This document shows, piece by piece, positions 1-12,246 of a stretch of DNA of 64,000 nt (position 1 is the stretch's first letter; each line of letters opens with the position of its first letter). The notes under the pieces are model-generated. The model had not been told where the DNA came from. It saw nothing but the letters and a program-made list of their open reading frames with translations, and made no database searches. A program made the position numbers and the translations under genes. Origin of the DNA: Torreya grandis (taxonomy: Eukaryota > Streptophyta > Pinopsida > Cupressales > Taxaceae); contig JARHVA010000006.1 in the NCBI GenBank assembly GCA_037957365.1, positions 12,606,001 through 12,670,000 on the forward strand, read 5' to 3'.

Positions 1-2475
1 TTACTTTTCAAAATTCTCAAGCTTTCAAATATTTTCTATCAGATTCCTTGTTTTACCCATATATTTGTTTTTACTTATCCATTTTTTGAACCATAAAATA
101 TTCTATAATCATGATGATATAGACAATCTTTTCCACTACTATATGCCTATCTTCCAAAACTTTTGATTTTTTGCTATTTTTTGCACTAACTTCTACAAGT
201 TCACCTAATGTTCTTCACATTAGATGCCTTAACTTATCTTGTAGTCTACTTATTTATATACAACACTAAGATAAACAAAGTATGTGTTTTTCAATCTATC
301 ATTTGATTTATCTTATTTACTCCTTACTACATTTTACTTAGCATCAACATTATGTGTTATCATGGTCTATTCCTAAAGCATCATCCCATGCTACACTCAC
401 ATGGCATGTGATAAGATTAAAGTGGGGCATATGTATATACATAATATTTTGAAAATTTTATCACTTATTGTCACTTTATATCTTGTAAGAACCCATCAAG
501 TCTCAATATCTTTGAGTGCACTCCTTAAGGGGTACATCAAGAAAGGGGTGGGTAGACTATTGGTGCTTTGAAAGATTGAAGTCCCTTTTGCCACTTATTA
601 TCTACACATTTTTATCCTAAAAATATTATACCTAAGATTTTTATTCTCTTTTATACATTCTCTAGTCATTTTATACCTTTTGTCCCCCTTTTCCTAACCT
701 TGACCCCCTTTTGACTGTTCACTATATGAGGTTGACCTTGTCAACTCTGTATAGTTTTTAGCATCAATTTTTTTGTACTAGGTCAACTAGGTCAACCCTA
801 TACAATTTTGGGTAAATATAATTTAGGTTTTAGGTTGTCTCTTGGCCAACCTAGCCCATGACCTAATGAATTATTATCTAAAACTATGTTAGGTCAACTA
901 GGTTGATCCCATTAGCCAAAATTTTTGGAACAGCTCAGGGTTAAATCTGTACATATATACAAGATCATTTCACCATTATTTAGATAATAAAATAATAATT
1001 AAGAGATATTACACATTTTCTTATTCACCATTATACTTGAGGAGCAAGCTTAGGGTTTCATACTTTCTTTAGAGATATGGATCTTGTCTTGTGGAGAAGC
1101 CTTTTAGATGCATTGATAGGTTATGTAGCCTAGAGCTAATTTATCCTTGTCATCCTTACATACCACCTCAAACTCTTGTAAAACACCTTGGCCAAGGGAG
1201 ATATTGAGGCTCAATGGGTTCATCTTTAAAGGTAAGTAATCCTAACTTTGTTCCTCTGTTGTAAAATTAAATAGATATGCATTTGTACTTCACTTCTATG
1301 TATTAGGATTTTATATACATTAACATGAATATATGTCTCTTATGTATGTTTAATTTATGTTTCTAACCCCTAATTTGTGCCACAATATTTTGTGAGCACT
1401 AGATTATATTTGCTTTACTGGTTATTAGTTTAGTGAGATATCAAAACATAGGACTCCCTTAGGGTTATTGCATGATTGTGCTTGACTGGATGCTTTAGAA
1501 CCCTCCATAGCATTGTGTATTGTGATAAGAGATCCCCTAATAGGGTCTAGTGGATCCCCATATTGGTCATGTTCCTAATTATTTAATGTGTCCCTAATCA
1601 GAAGTGTATGATATGATCTATCTTCTCTAAGCTATGATTGATTTATAGATATGATGCATTTTTGATTGCATACACTGAGTAACACCATGTAGTTAGGTTT
1701 TTGTTTAATGTTGTTTATTTCTATTTATTTATTTTGTTTGGATTCATGTGTTTATATAGTGTGATATTTGCATCACAACACATCACAACTTGTAATGAGT
1801 AATTAAATTTATAAGGTGCGATTGAATTCTAGAGACAGCTTCAGTAAGGACAATTGGCACCAACTATTGAAGGTAATGAAATAAGTCTGGAAAGGTGGTG
1901 ATGCCAAGACAAATATGATAAAAATATGAATAATGGTCAATCAAGATCATTAATAACAAGTTAATTGAATAGATTTCATTCTTCTTAAGGTGGATTACAT
2001 GTCCAATTGATATAGGGCATCATAAAAGAAATAGGGTAGATGAAAATATATCACATCACATCAAATAACTACCAAGGGACCATCAAAGATTCTAGATGAA
2101 AAGGGTTACTATCAGATCAAATTACACCAAGTAAGATTAAATGTGGGAAGGAAAACTCATGTGCAGCTAGTCAACATATTAAAGTAGTTCACAAGACACA
2201 ATTAAGCACCAAAAGCTATATAAGAAGGGGTATGGACAACAAAAAAACATTACACACTTAAATAATTTAATTTTATGATCTACTTTCCAGACCTCTTCAA
2301 GCACACATATTACATACTAGAGCTCGAGAAAGAAATAAAATCTTCATCTTATATAAAAATTACAATGATGGAATAAGGTCCACTATTGATCCCACTTATA
2401 AATGCATAGGAGGATATGGGAATTGGCTTAGGTCTATGAAAAACTAAATACAATAACCCTGACCCTTTCAACTTC
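1..2475. other. Degraded intergenic DNA, possible old LTR/leader
   Basis: I see no coding frame in this AT-rich stretch. Around 720-900 a short phrase (GGTCAACTAGGTCAACC and variants) recurs several times. A TATA-like string (TACATATATA) lies near 948-958. A consensus-like splice donor (AAAG|GTAAGT) lies near 1227-1234, after about 270 bases with no obvious frame. A TATA box followed by an untranslated leader and a donor would suit an old retrotransposon LTR plus leader intron. I could not find a second LTR copy or a primer-binding site, so this reading is weak. Confidence 0.3.
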
Positions 2476-4995
2476 ATGGATCAAGTAGAAGTGACATTGT
2501 TTACTCTTAGGCCTCAAGATCCTATAAAAGATGGATCTCTAATGCTCTCACATCTACTACAAGGTTCAAATAGATTTTTTTTTATCAAGCTACCTATATT
2601 TGGTCAACTTGATGAGGTGATGCTTACCTTCTTAAGTAGATATAACCAAGGGGATATTCATTTCTACCAAGATGATAAAATTTAAATCAATGCCCAAGAT
2701 ATGAAGCTATCTATAGGTATACCAAATCATTATAAATCCCTTCTTTCATATAATACCACCACTCTTTCCATTCATTCAGACATAAGGAGGAATATCCAAC
2801 TAGGGCAACCAAAGGAATACCAGTTGAGTCCATAATGGATATTTAAATGTGCATGTTGGTTGAATTCATCAAAAAAAGGTTTTATCAGACAATAAATTAT
2901 GCCAAGCAAACAACAAAAGGGGTCATTGATATTTCATATCACATGATATGCCTACACAAATACTTTAATTAGCCATTTTTTTAGCATTAGAGTTAACTAC
3001 CAATATTGAGAAGGTACTCACGAGTACTTTGTAGACTTTATAATATTAGTTTTTGGTCTTAATTTTTTGTTTAACATAGTGTAAAACCCCATAAGGACCC
3101 ATTGATGTCACTATATATTTTTGGCTTGTTGTCACCTTTAAAAACATTGCATAGACCAAAATAGGGCAATATCATGAATAATTGGGTAGGTTCAATACAT
3201 GATGGACTGAGGCCCTAATTTTAATAAATTCATACCCTTAAATACCTCAATATTTCATACCATATCTAGGGAATCATGAATGGATAATAAAACTACACAA
3301 TGGAATGAAAATCAATTCACATGAGCTAATAACTCCAACTATGACTATAATACCATTTTTCATCATAATACTATATGCATAGGTAAAAGTGTGGATGCAA
3401 AAAGCTTTAGCTAAGTTTCATGCAATAATTATGATATATTCCTTTAGAAGAATAATAAACAGTACTAGAATAGGAAACATAATAATAGTAATCACAATCA
3501 CAAGCCCCAGTGTAAACATTATCAACCTCGTTATAATAAGATAAAGGCAAAAGAAAGATGCATATGTAGTGAGTCTCACCATCGCCACCAAAGAAGAGGA
3601 TATGTCAAAAAAAATTATGGTTGGATAATCCAAATATCCCAAGGATAATAGGTGAGTGACACCTACCAAAAATAGGAGTGGATGAGCATGAAGTCTTAAA
3701 TTCTATGTTGGAATCCATTAAAAATGATGTATATGATAAGAATAAAAGGATTTTTTTAAGAAAGTAGTGCACACATGCCAAGTGCATAATCCATTAAGGT
3801 AAGATCTCTAGGTTGATATTACTTAACCCCCACCCTCTATTATTATTGATACTATAGGTCGATAATTAGTGTAACATAAGTTGGTAACTAAAATATTTCA
3901 ATTAGAACCAAATACAATATCATCCACTACATAAATGGTTGATATAATAGAATAGGAAATCCCAACATAGCCATTGATACATAGACCATGCACACACCCC
4001 TCTACCCAACCATCTCAAACTATAAGGGAAATGATGGTGTCTTTTGGGGAACCATTAGTTTCAAGTAGTGTGCAACCATGAGAAAATAACAATAACCTCC
4101 AACTCAATATGTGAAGAAGTAAAAAATTATCCTCACTCCTTTAGCTACATCTAGGGAAAAAAACATTTGTGTACAGATGTACAGTTTTAGAATCTGAATA
4201 TTTTCAAGAGATTAAATTAACTACCAAAATTAATGTTCCATAAGTCAAGGAGGAACATCAAAAAATAATGGTGTCAGAACCAACACCTAAATAGGAAACT
4301 ACACAAAAAACACAAGATCTAGAGGATGTATAAAAAAATAAGAGAGGAATCAAAAAAATGAAAAGGAGAAGCACAAGATCAAAGAAGATAAAGAGCAAGT
4401 AGGTGCATAGGAGGTGAAACACAAACACCAAAAATCTACGTATGAAGAATAAAAAACAACAAGCTACAAAATAAAGGTACAAGAAGTATGTCAAATAAGT
4501 ATAATCTAAAAATAAGCTTCCCAAATAAGTAGAGGCTATGATGAAGAAGACTAAAGAAATGGAGGTAAAAAGGAAGCAACAGGAGCAAGTGGAAAGAAAA
4601 CAACAAGAAGCATAGGCTACATAATTAAATAAATATGAAGAAGAGGCAAATGAAAAGGTTTAGACCAAATAAAAGACCTAACATGAGTGATACAAAAAAT
4701 AAAATATTGAGCAAGAAACCAAAGATAAAACTAAGGTTGAGGAGGAGTAATGTAAGAAGAAGAGTAATTCAAATGCATGACTAAATCCTAATAATTAAAG
4801 ATAAATCCAAGGCTAAAGCTAAGGCCAAATCTAAGGTAGATGCCAAAACCAAAACTAAAGCTAAAGCTAAGGATAAGGTTGAGGTAAAATCCAAATCTTA
4901 AGTTGAGGTAGATGTTACAGCTAAGGCTGAAGCTAAAGCTAAAGTCATGAAGGAAAAGGAAGCCTGAGATAGGGAAGACACGAAACATACAACAC
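2476..4995 (+). pseudogene. Degraded unknown coding region with Lys/Ala-rich tail
   Basis: The frame opens at 2476 with 69 codons beginning MDQVEVTLFTLRPQDP. After the first stop the same frame still reads like protein for about another 60 codons, then breaks up. From about 4240 to 4990 the plus strand encodes a highly charged, Lys/Glu/Gln-rich stretch interrupted by stops. It ends in a Lys-alternating segment (4800-4962). The order, a globular-looking start then a charged coiled-coil-like tail, resembles the accessory or gag-like ORFs of large plant Ty3/gypsy elements, and loosely resembles the long ORF at 41066-44396. I recognise no named domain. Hydrophobic minus-strand frames over the same bases are shadows of the Lys-rich strand. 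Confidence 0.35.
4800..4962 (+). repeat. Hexamer-like (AAAGCT)n-type coding repeat
   Basis: The bases AARGCT/AARGCC recur, encoding Lys at every second residue (KSKAKAKAKSK, TKTKAKAKDK, AKAEAKAKVMK) with one in-frame stop near 4900. This is a low-complexity basic tail within the degraded coding region around it. Confidence 0.6.
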
Positions 4996-4999
4996 ATCA

Positions 5000-7900
5000 C
5001 AAGTCCAAAAATAAAGCATGTGTATATGAGGAGGCTTCACAATCAAAACATTAAATTATTACCTAGTGGATGTGGGATGCTCCCACATCATATACCTAGT
5101 GCATTGCTTTCTTATTTCCTTTGGCTCAATTCACACTATCTCTTACAACACTTTCAACTACATCCATGGAAATTTTTACCACTATAATGGAAACATATTT
5201 GGATGTTTTTTAGTTTCCCATATCAAAGTAAATCAAAGGCACCATTGTGTTCTAAGAGTCAACTACATAAAAGGCTTCATACTTGGAGTAGAAAGTTTTT
5301 CTTCTTCTTGAGGAAAAAAACATAATTTAGAAACCAAATTACAAAGGACAAATATATAATCAATATCACTTGTCCCATATTGGTTATTCAAGTTATCACT
5401 AACTAGGGCATGTTTAAAGACAACCAACTCATGGCCTTATTGACATAACTCACTAAGAACTAGTTGGCCATGCAATGCCTACAAACAATACATGCACAAA
5501 GGAAAGCTCTAAGGATAGAGACAAATATAATATATGATCTACTCAAATAATATTAAGAAGTATCCATATTTCACAAGGAAAACATTAGCTCAAGGAACAC
5601 TAAACTAGAGGTAGCATCTAATTAAAAAAATTAGATACTACATAACTAATGTTCATAATAGTGGATAAAGTTAAATCCATGATGGATGATCAAATGATCA
5701 TTATAAAAGCAATGGGAAGTGCAATTAAACAAATTCTAGATTCTAAAGACACTACCATGCCAAAGCTTTAGGATTGACATAATGAGACAATGCATAACAC
5801 ATTTGTGAGCATTCAAGCTCAAAAGGATGCAAACCAATTAGATGAGTTGGTGTTAGATATTTAACTAAAAATTTTAAACACAAAATCACTAATCTCCATT
5901 GTAAAAGATGATTATGTACAAAATTTGATGTACATCTATATTCCACTATGTATCTTACTTTCCTTGGTTCATGATGCCTTGATAGATGGAAGATGTTGAA
6001 GCAAGAACTTTTCTAGATCAATGTTTCCATTGCTCAAATGGTAGATAAACCTAAATTCATACCACCATAGAAACTTCAAGTCATGTAGAATAAGAAGATA
6101 GTTGTGCAAACATAAATAGTCACTTAGTAGAAATAAACCCCACTAAAAAACCTTATAAATTCAATGGTTCTAGCCCTAGCACAAGTAGAACTAGTAGCAA
6201 AGTATCCTCCTATGTAGCCACTTACAAGCACATCCCCAACCTCCTAGTAGGTACTATGCACCATAATTTTTTAATTTTCACAAGTTGTTAAAAGTTTGTA
6301 TATAGTATTAAGCATTAGGAGTGGGGTCAGGTTGGTTGAAAACCCATAAAGGGAAACCACCTAGTTATGATAGTCTATTAAAAACTTGAAAGGGTAGTAG
6401 GATAATATGCTACTTGGTTGAGAACTTGAAAGGATGGATAAGTTGTGCATAATGGGTTAAAATAGATAAATAACACCTAGAGTGATAATTGAAACTAGTG
6501 TTTATAATCATCCTCTCAGCTTTAGAATAGACTTTAAGGTGCGACTTTGTCTTGAGATGAAACACTAATTTAAGTCTAGGAAAGTGTTGGGTAAGGATTG
6601 AGGTCACCAAAATAACAAAGTATAATTAGATGGACACATGTATAAAGTATATGATTTTATATTTTATATAGTATTTTGGATGTATGTTACCTTTTTAGCA
6701 TACAAAATAGAGTAGAGAATACAAAGAGTCTTTCCTTGTGGCATAGTCTATAATGTAAAGAGACAAAGCTCTATAATGCTCTCTATATAGCTCTCAAATG
6801 TAATCAATATTAGTGAAATAGTTTTGTTATGGTTTTCCTAAGAATCTTTTATCTATGTTCAGTATGTCATGAGTACTTTGTTTGTATTTAAATTTATAAT
6901 TCATTATGGTTATACCACTTGTTTATAAGTGTTATTTTAGTGTTATCATGTAATATTATGCTTCCATCTTTAATCAATGTTATATAAGTATGAATTATTG
7001 TATTTTGTTTATCTCTACTCTCTACTATGCAAGTTATACCTATAATTAGCATGTTAAGAAGTTTTTCAAGAACCTATACTAACATGCACCTATCTTCTCA
7101 TGGACCAGTTTTGTATTAAGGATTGACTATTATTATCCAACATTAGAGCTAACCATTCCCTAACCATCTCCAATTTATGCACCTTCACCCAAGGATTTCA
7201 CTATTGTATGAGTCCTACATTCTCAATTCCTCTATGTTTCATGTTTCCTTGTTCCATGTGACTTGTCTCTTGCATGCCATAGTCTTATATGTCATGTCTC
7301 TCCCACACCTATGTTTCTTTTTGCATCATTGTATTTAAAAAGTACTTAGGAAAACTAGATATAAAATTGCTGGCCCAAAAAATAGTAACTAGTAATGAAC
7401 CTTACAATAAATTATTTAACTAGAATAACATCTGGTTTTATTTTCCAGATATTGATTCCTATCTAGTTATTGCTATCCTTTAGTAGTTTAGATATTTGGG
7501 ATGGATTATCAGGTAGTCTTTGAAGGGAAGATACATATTTGATAAAATGACTCTTTGCAAATTATTTTTATGTTTGCATGAGAATTGATTGATATAAATA
7601 CTAAATATTTGATGGCTAATGGGAGGTGTCTTGAACTAGTTTTCTCATAGATATGGGGAAAATTTTACTTATTCAAGGGTTACTCGAGATTCCTTCTCTT
7701 TATTATATCTTTTGAAGTTGATAATATATTGATTAATAGTTTTGAAGTTTTGGGGAACATGTTGTACAATTATATTATGGATTATACTAAGAATCTACTA
7801 GAGGAATCTTAACATTTTCAAGTTGGACTTAGTAGTCAATTGATTCTTTATGATCAAGGGGTCAAACAATTAGTGAATAATGTGAAAGGTGGGGTTTTTA

Positions 7901-8340
7901 TGAAATTAAAAAATAAATAAAATGATGGGAAAAAGAAATATACTAAAATATATTGGTGGGTACATGAAGTTAGAGGTTCCATAAAAGATACAAGATCAAA
8001 TCTATGGAGCAAAGGGGTAGGGTCTATTTGGAGCACTAGTTATCAAGAAGCTTCTTAATCTTTTATCAATACATCAACTATTACTCAAGGTATATTATCC
8101 TCTCAAATTTTAATTAAATATGAGGAGGATCCTATGGTTAAATTTATGGATCCTTTTAGGGGAATTAAAAGTTTGAATTTTAGAGATACTCCAAAACTGT
8201 TTCAAGAATCGATTGAGAATAATAATGAAGGGCTTTGACAGTTGAAAATTTATTTCTAGAATAGTAATGTAGAGGAGGGTATAAATAGAGATAATTTTGT
8301 ACTTAATTCAAGGAGAAATAAGTAATGTGTTCATAATAAA
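5000..8340. other. Degraded DNA, no confident gene
   Basis: No intact frame is supported. At 5651-5860 the plus strand reads as a short coiled-coil-like phrase (VDKVKSMMDDQMIIIKAMGS) before stops, possibly the tail of the degraded region upstream. From 6560 to 7060 the sequence has an LTR-like texture: AT-rich, with short pyrimidine runs. I found no partner copy. From about 7500 to 8330 the plus strand holds scattered coding-like phrases (for example EEDPMVKFMDPFRGIK near 8130) that may be the N-terminal part of the LINE ORF1 that follows. Confidence 0.3.
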
Positions 8341-9660
8341 GGATGCCCAGTTTGGTTAGTTTTGGGGGATGATATTAAAATGCACTAAGTGGTTAGTTTA
8401 GCTAAGAAGGCTTGGTAGGGAATTTTTAGAGTTATAGGATGGGTGAAAACACTCTCTAAACTTTGATAAGTTAGGTTTTAGAACTAGTTATTAGATATAA
8501 ACCATAATTTCATATTCTATCTAGAGGGTGGTGTAATATTATTTTGAGGGATGTAGAGGATGTGATGAAGATCATGGGAAACCTTTTGAAATGTGACACA
8601 ACACCTTTATCTCTCAAGATATGGACTCCTTTTTTTATGCTAAAAGAGATAAATATTAAACTATTCCTATGTGGGTATATCTTCCTAGTCTACCCTTGGA
8701 TTTGTGGTCTATGTAAGTATTAAAAGAGATAGGCAACTCCATTGGGGATTTGTTGGAAGCAATTGTGAGATTTTTAGAGTTTGGGATCATGACTATAGGA
8801 CATATTTTGGTTGGTTTGGACCTTAGGGAGGGTTTGTAAAAATAAATTATCATTCAAAGGGACTCTATCTCTCATGTCATAGGTATGCACATATGGTGTC
8901 AAATTGTGCACTTTCATTTCATAATAAGAAATGAGTACATAAGGGAGACTTCTTCTATGGGGAGAAGGTAGGTGAAATTTATAGAAGTAGGTAGAGGTTA
9001 CTATTACTTCATAGATGATTAATGAATCTCAGTTGAAATCAATGGAGGAGGTGTTAAAGATGGTTAAAAAAATTCATGAAGAAATAGATAAAAAAATGTA
9101 TCATGGTCCTAATACACCACAAAGCAAAGGGAAATTTTTGGAAGGTTTAGATATTGATTTTATGCCACATCACATCTCACCTAAAATAGACAAAACTTTT
9201 AATGATACACCAATTACTAATGTAGAAAATTAGATAAATATCGAAGCTGGTCTAGATGTATTTTATATTAGAGTTGAGACTGATCATGTTTCTTAGAGAT
9301 CTATGGTTGATAAGTATGCTAAAGTGGATGTTTTTCCTATAGATTGTGAGGCTATAGATAAGGGCCATGCGTATTTTGATGCAATTATGAATAATGTAAA
9401 TGTTAATAATATGATACATACTCATTGTAATTCATTAGAGGGTAGAGGAGGTTTAGTTGTATCCTTTATGTATGATTTTTGGCCTAGACCTACTAGTTTT
9501 AAGAGTATAGATCAAGAATTTGTACGTGGGTTGGTACATAGTGTAATTATTGGTCCTTAAGGTTCTAGTATAGGTAGCAGGGGAATGAAGTCTAATATGG
9601 TTAGGGCTCAGGAGAAATATTAGAAAGAGGTTTTGGTAGGAAAACAAGGTACTTTAGATG
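8341..9660 (+). pseudogene. LINE ORF1 (DUF4283-like, zinc-knuckle protein), decayed
   Basis: Translating the plus strand in shifting frames gives the order seen in plant L1-type LINE ORF1 proteins. Near 8520-8640 is a stretch with RGWCNIILRDVEDVMKIMGN, followed by LSLKIWTPFF. Near 8670-8840 come GYIFLVYPW or VYLPSLPLDLWS (depending on frame), then LKEIGNSIGDLLEAIVRFLE and ILVGLDLREGL, the typical end of a DUF4283-like region. A damaged zinc knuckle follows near 8855-8925 (SCHRYAHMVSNC, with the second Cys apparently replaced). The downstream linker holds two open stretches, at 9015-9233 and 9303-9560. In LINEs this protein binds the element RNA. At least two frameshifts and several stops make it non-functional. 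The assignment rests on pattern recognition of the family, not on a search. Confidence 0.6.
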
Positions 9661-9709
9661 GGGTTCTTTGATTAGCTTCTACCCTTGCTCTTGGTGATTA
9701 ATGTTTATT

Positions 9710-9980
9710 ATGACATTGAATGTGAGAGGACTAGGAAGTCCTTAAAAGAAATTGGCTCTCCATAGATTAGTTGAAAGGAATAAACTTGATATTTTTTTAC
9801 TGTGGGATATTATGGGAGATGGTTATAAATGTGTTTATGAGATGGCTAAAATTTTTGGAGATTAGGATTTTAGCTATTTGTATTCTAAAGGTCAATTAGG
9901 TGGCCTAATCATATCCTGGAGGAAAATAAACATTAAATTTACTAACCTTTTTTCTTTTGAATCTTGTTTAGGAATTCTTA
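9710..9980 (+). pseudogene. LINE ORF2 start: AP-type endonuclease N-terminus, truncated
   Basis: The frame from ATG 9710 reads MTLNVRGLGSP, a stop, KKLALHRLVERNKLDIFLL, then GDGYKCVYEMAKIFGD, a stop, DFSYLYSKGQLGGLIISWRK. The NVRGLG opening, the LDIFLL strand and the GGLIISW motif are hallmarks of the exonuclease-endonuclease-phosphatase domain that nicks target DNA in plant L1-type LINEs. The conserved catalytic QET-like position reads WDI here. Both stops are TAA or TAG. The frame is lost at about 9981, where LTR-like sequence begins. No LINE reverse transcriptase was found anywhere downstream in the window, so the 3' half is missing. Confidence 0.7.
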
Positions 9981-10700
9981 TGCATCAAATTTACACCCTT
10001 TGAAAGGTAGTTCAATCCTTATAAATTTTATGTAACATAGACACATCTCAAGCTTATGGGTACCCTATTGGAGAGGTGAATCTCTATGTTAAAGGGTTAG
10101 TTCCCCTTGATGAATCACTTAAAGTCAAATACTACTCTAACACTTGCTATGAAAAGGGAGAGAAACCTAATCTAATGGAGGTGATGCACCAAATATGAAC
10201 TGATCAGTAACAACCAACTATGATTGCACTTCAAACAAGAGACTAAACTGCACATGACACTAATCCAAATCTACATCTCTACATCTATGTTTCTCATGGA
10301 GGTTTTTGAAGCAAGCTTGAGCTAGGAGGAATAGTCAAGATGTCATGACATGACACTAATGAAAGAAAATTAACTAAACCCATATAGAATTATTTTGGAC
10401 ATTTAAAGAGACCTAAAAAAAGGATTCCAAATTGAATAAATATTTTAAACAAGGACAAACATGCCAAGGAAATAAACCTATCAGTTAGTAAGATCAACTA
10501 ATCAAGAGTGCATATTAAAACCAATCCATGGAGGAGGTAAAAATTGGTTGTTATTTATTGATAAAATTAAGAAAATGGGAATGGTTTTTCCATACCCAAC
10601 TAGAATATATAAAATTATTCTATTAAGGTTGAATATATAGAGAAAGTGAGAGAGAAGAAGAGAAGGGTATAGGAAAGAGAGAGTTAACAAGTTTATCATG
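9981..10700 (-). mobile_element. Diverged LTR fragment related to elements 1 and 2
   Basis: Read on the plus strand, this aligns by eye with the left ends of the four long LTRs of elements 1 and 2. It starts TGCATCAAATTTACACCC (compare TGTCTCCAAATCTTG at 14670). It then shows CTTATGGGTACCCTATT, GTGAATCTCTATGTTAAAGG and AACCTAATCTAATGGAGGTG, each with a clear counterpart in those LTRs. A TATA-like string near 10606-10612 (ATATATA) and a GA-rich patch at 10635-10682 sit about 630-690 bases in, matching the distance to the TATA box and GA tract in element 1. The orientation is therefore minus. The right end was not found; it could reach past the tandem duplication at 11355-12246. No internal domains or partner LTR were located. 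Confidence 0.5.
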
Positions 10701-11354
10701 AGTTAATAACAAGAGAGGAGTTATGAAACTATCTAAATAGGTCCTAAATCACATGTTTATATCCTCTAAATACTATCCCTTACTCCAAGTGTCTTATGAG
10801 TTAAAATGTTTGCTTGACACCTTGACTAGCTCTCGAAAACTACCCTTTACTTTGGCTTATTGAATGACAAGTCACCTTGTTGATAGTTAGATCATGTTGA
10901 GTTACACATTTTATATGATCTTTACACCTCTCAAATTATCTATTTTGGTTCTCTTTGACACGTCACTTCATTCTCTTGCTAGGTGTCTAGAAGACTCTTC
11001 ATCTCCTTAGGCCACTCTTGCATACAAGTGTCAAAACTTAAATTCATATTCTTCAGCTTATAATATCTTCATGGATGGAATATTAAACTCATATTATACC
11101 TAAAAAAATTCATTTTGAATTCTAAAAGCAACCCTAAGAACTCATTCCATATCCAAAACTCTAATTAGGCCTCATTCCTTATAGCCCTAAAATCATGAAA
11201 ACCTCCTTGTGTATAGAGTTGTATGGATTTTAATAAAAAATAAAGTCATATTTTATGACCCAATATTTATCTACAACTCTATGCAAAATTTTAGGTCCTG
11301 AGAGTGAGTGGAAGTGTCCTTTTCATCTATTTCTCTCTCATAACTAGGTCTTAA
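10701..11354. other. Probable continuation of diverged LTR
   Basis: No coding frame. The pyrimidine-rich texture and position fit U3-side sequence of the LTR fragment starting at 9981, but I could not align it confidently with elements 1 or 2. Confidence 0.25.
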
Positions 11355-12246
11355 TTAGGTCTCCCTACCTAGAGACTAAAATTTGGATCCATAGGCTTCC
11401 CACATGTGTGAAACAAAAAATAAAAGTGTTATTCACTTCAAATACCTCCTCACCATTCTCCATGTCAAATTTTAAGGTATGACACCTTATAAAAACCTTT
11501 CAATTAAAATAATCTTTTTGGCCTATTCCATACAATTTTTTACTTACAAGTACAAATCAGTGGCATAGGATGATGATCAAGGGATTCTAAAGACTAACCA
11601 GGTCATTTGGAAGTTCATTCAATCCATATTGGGTGTTTAAAAACATCTACTCAATCAGGGTATTTTGGCTCTCTTAGGTAGCTTGAAAGTACCTTAGGGT
11701 TTTAAGGATTGTTCATAAAGGAGGGGACTTTGATGAATAATCAAATACCATGAATAATGAGTGAATTTGGGTTCCCTCTTATGCATAAAATATTTATCCA
11801 TTTAGGTCTCCATACCTAGAGACTAAAATTTGGATCCATAGGCTTCCCACATTTGTGAAACCAAAAATAAAAGTGTTATTCACTTCAAATACCTCCTCAC
11901 CATTCTCCATGTCAAATTCTAAGGTATGACACCTTATACAAAACTTTCAATTAAAATAATCTTTTTGGCCTATTTCATATTATTTTTTACTTACAAGTAC
12001 AAATCAATGGCATAGGATGATGATCAAGGGATTCTGAAGACTAACCAGGTCATTTGGAAGTTCATTCAATCCATATTGGGTGTTTAAAAACATCTACTCA
12101 ATCAGGGTATTTTGGCTCTCTTAGGTAGCTTGAAAGTACCTTAGGGTTTTAAGGATTATTCATAAAGGAGGGTAATTTGATGAATAATCAAATACCATGA
12201 ATAATTAGTGAATTTGGGTTCCCTCTTATGCATAAAATATTTATCC
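11355..12246. repeat. Two-copy tandem duplication, 447-bp period
   Basis: The unit beginning TTAGGTCTCC and containing CCTAGAGACTAAAATTTGG occurs at 11355-11801 and again at 11802-12246. I counted roughly 16 mismatches over the unit, about 96 percent identity. Both copies end in TGCATAAAATATTTATCCA. The high identity contrasts with the heavy decay of neighbouring DNA, so the duplication is recent relative to its surroundings. Neither copy has a convincing protein frame. Confidence 0.9.

Noticed and set aside
4258..5000. Hydrophobic minus-strand frames that resemble membrane proteins
   Set aside because: They are antisense to a Lys-rich plus-strand region; the hydrophobicity follows from base composition.
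5066..5311. 81-codon plus-strand frame
   Set aside because: No motif, no homology I recognise, and surroundings are decayed; length is within chance for this composition.
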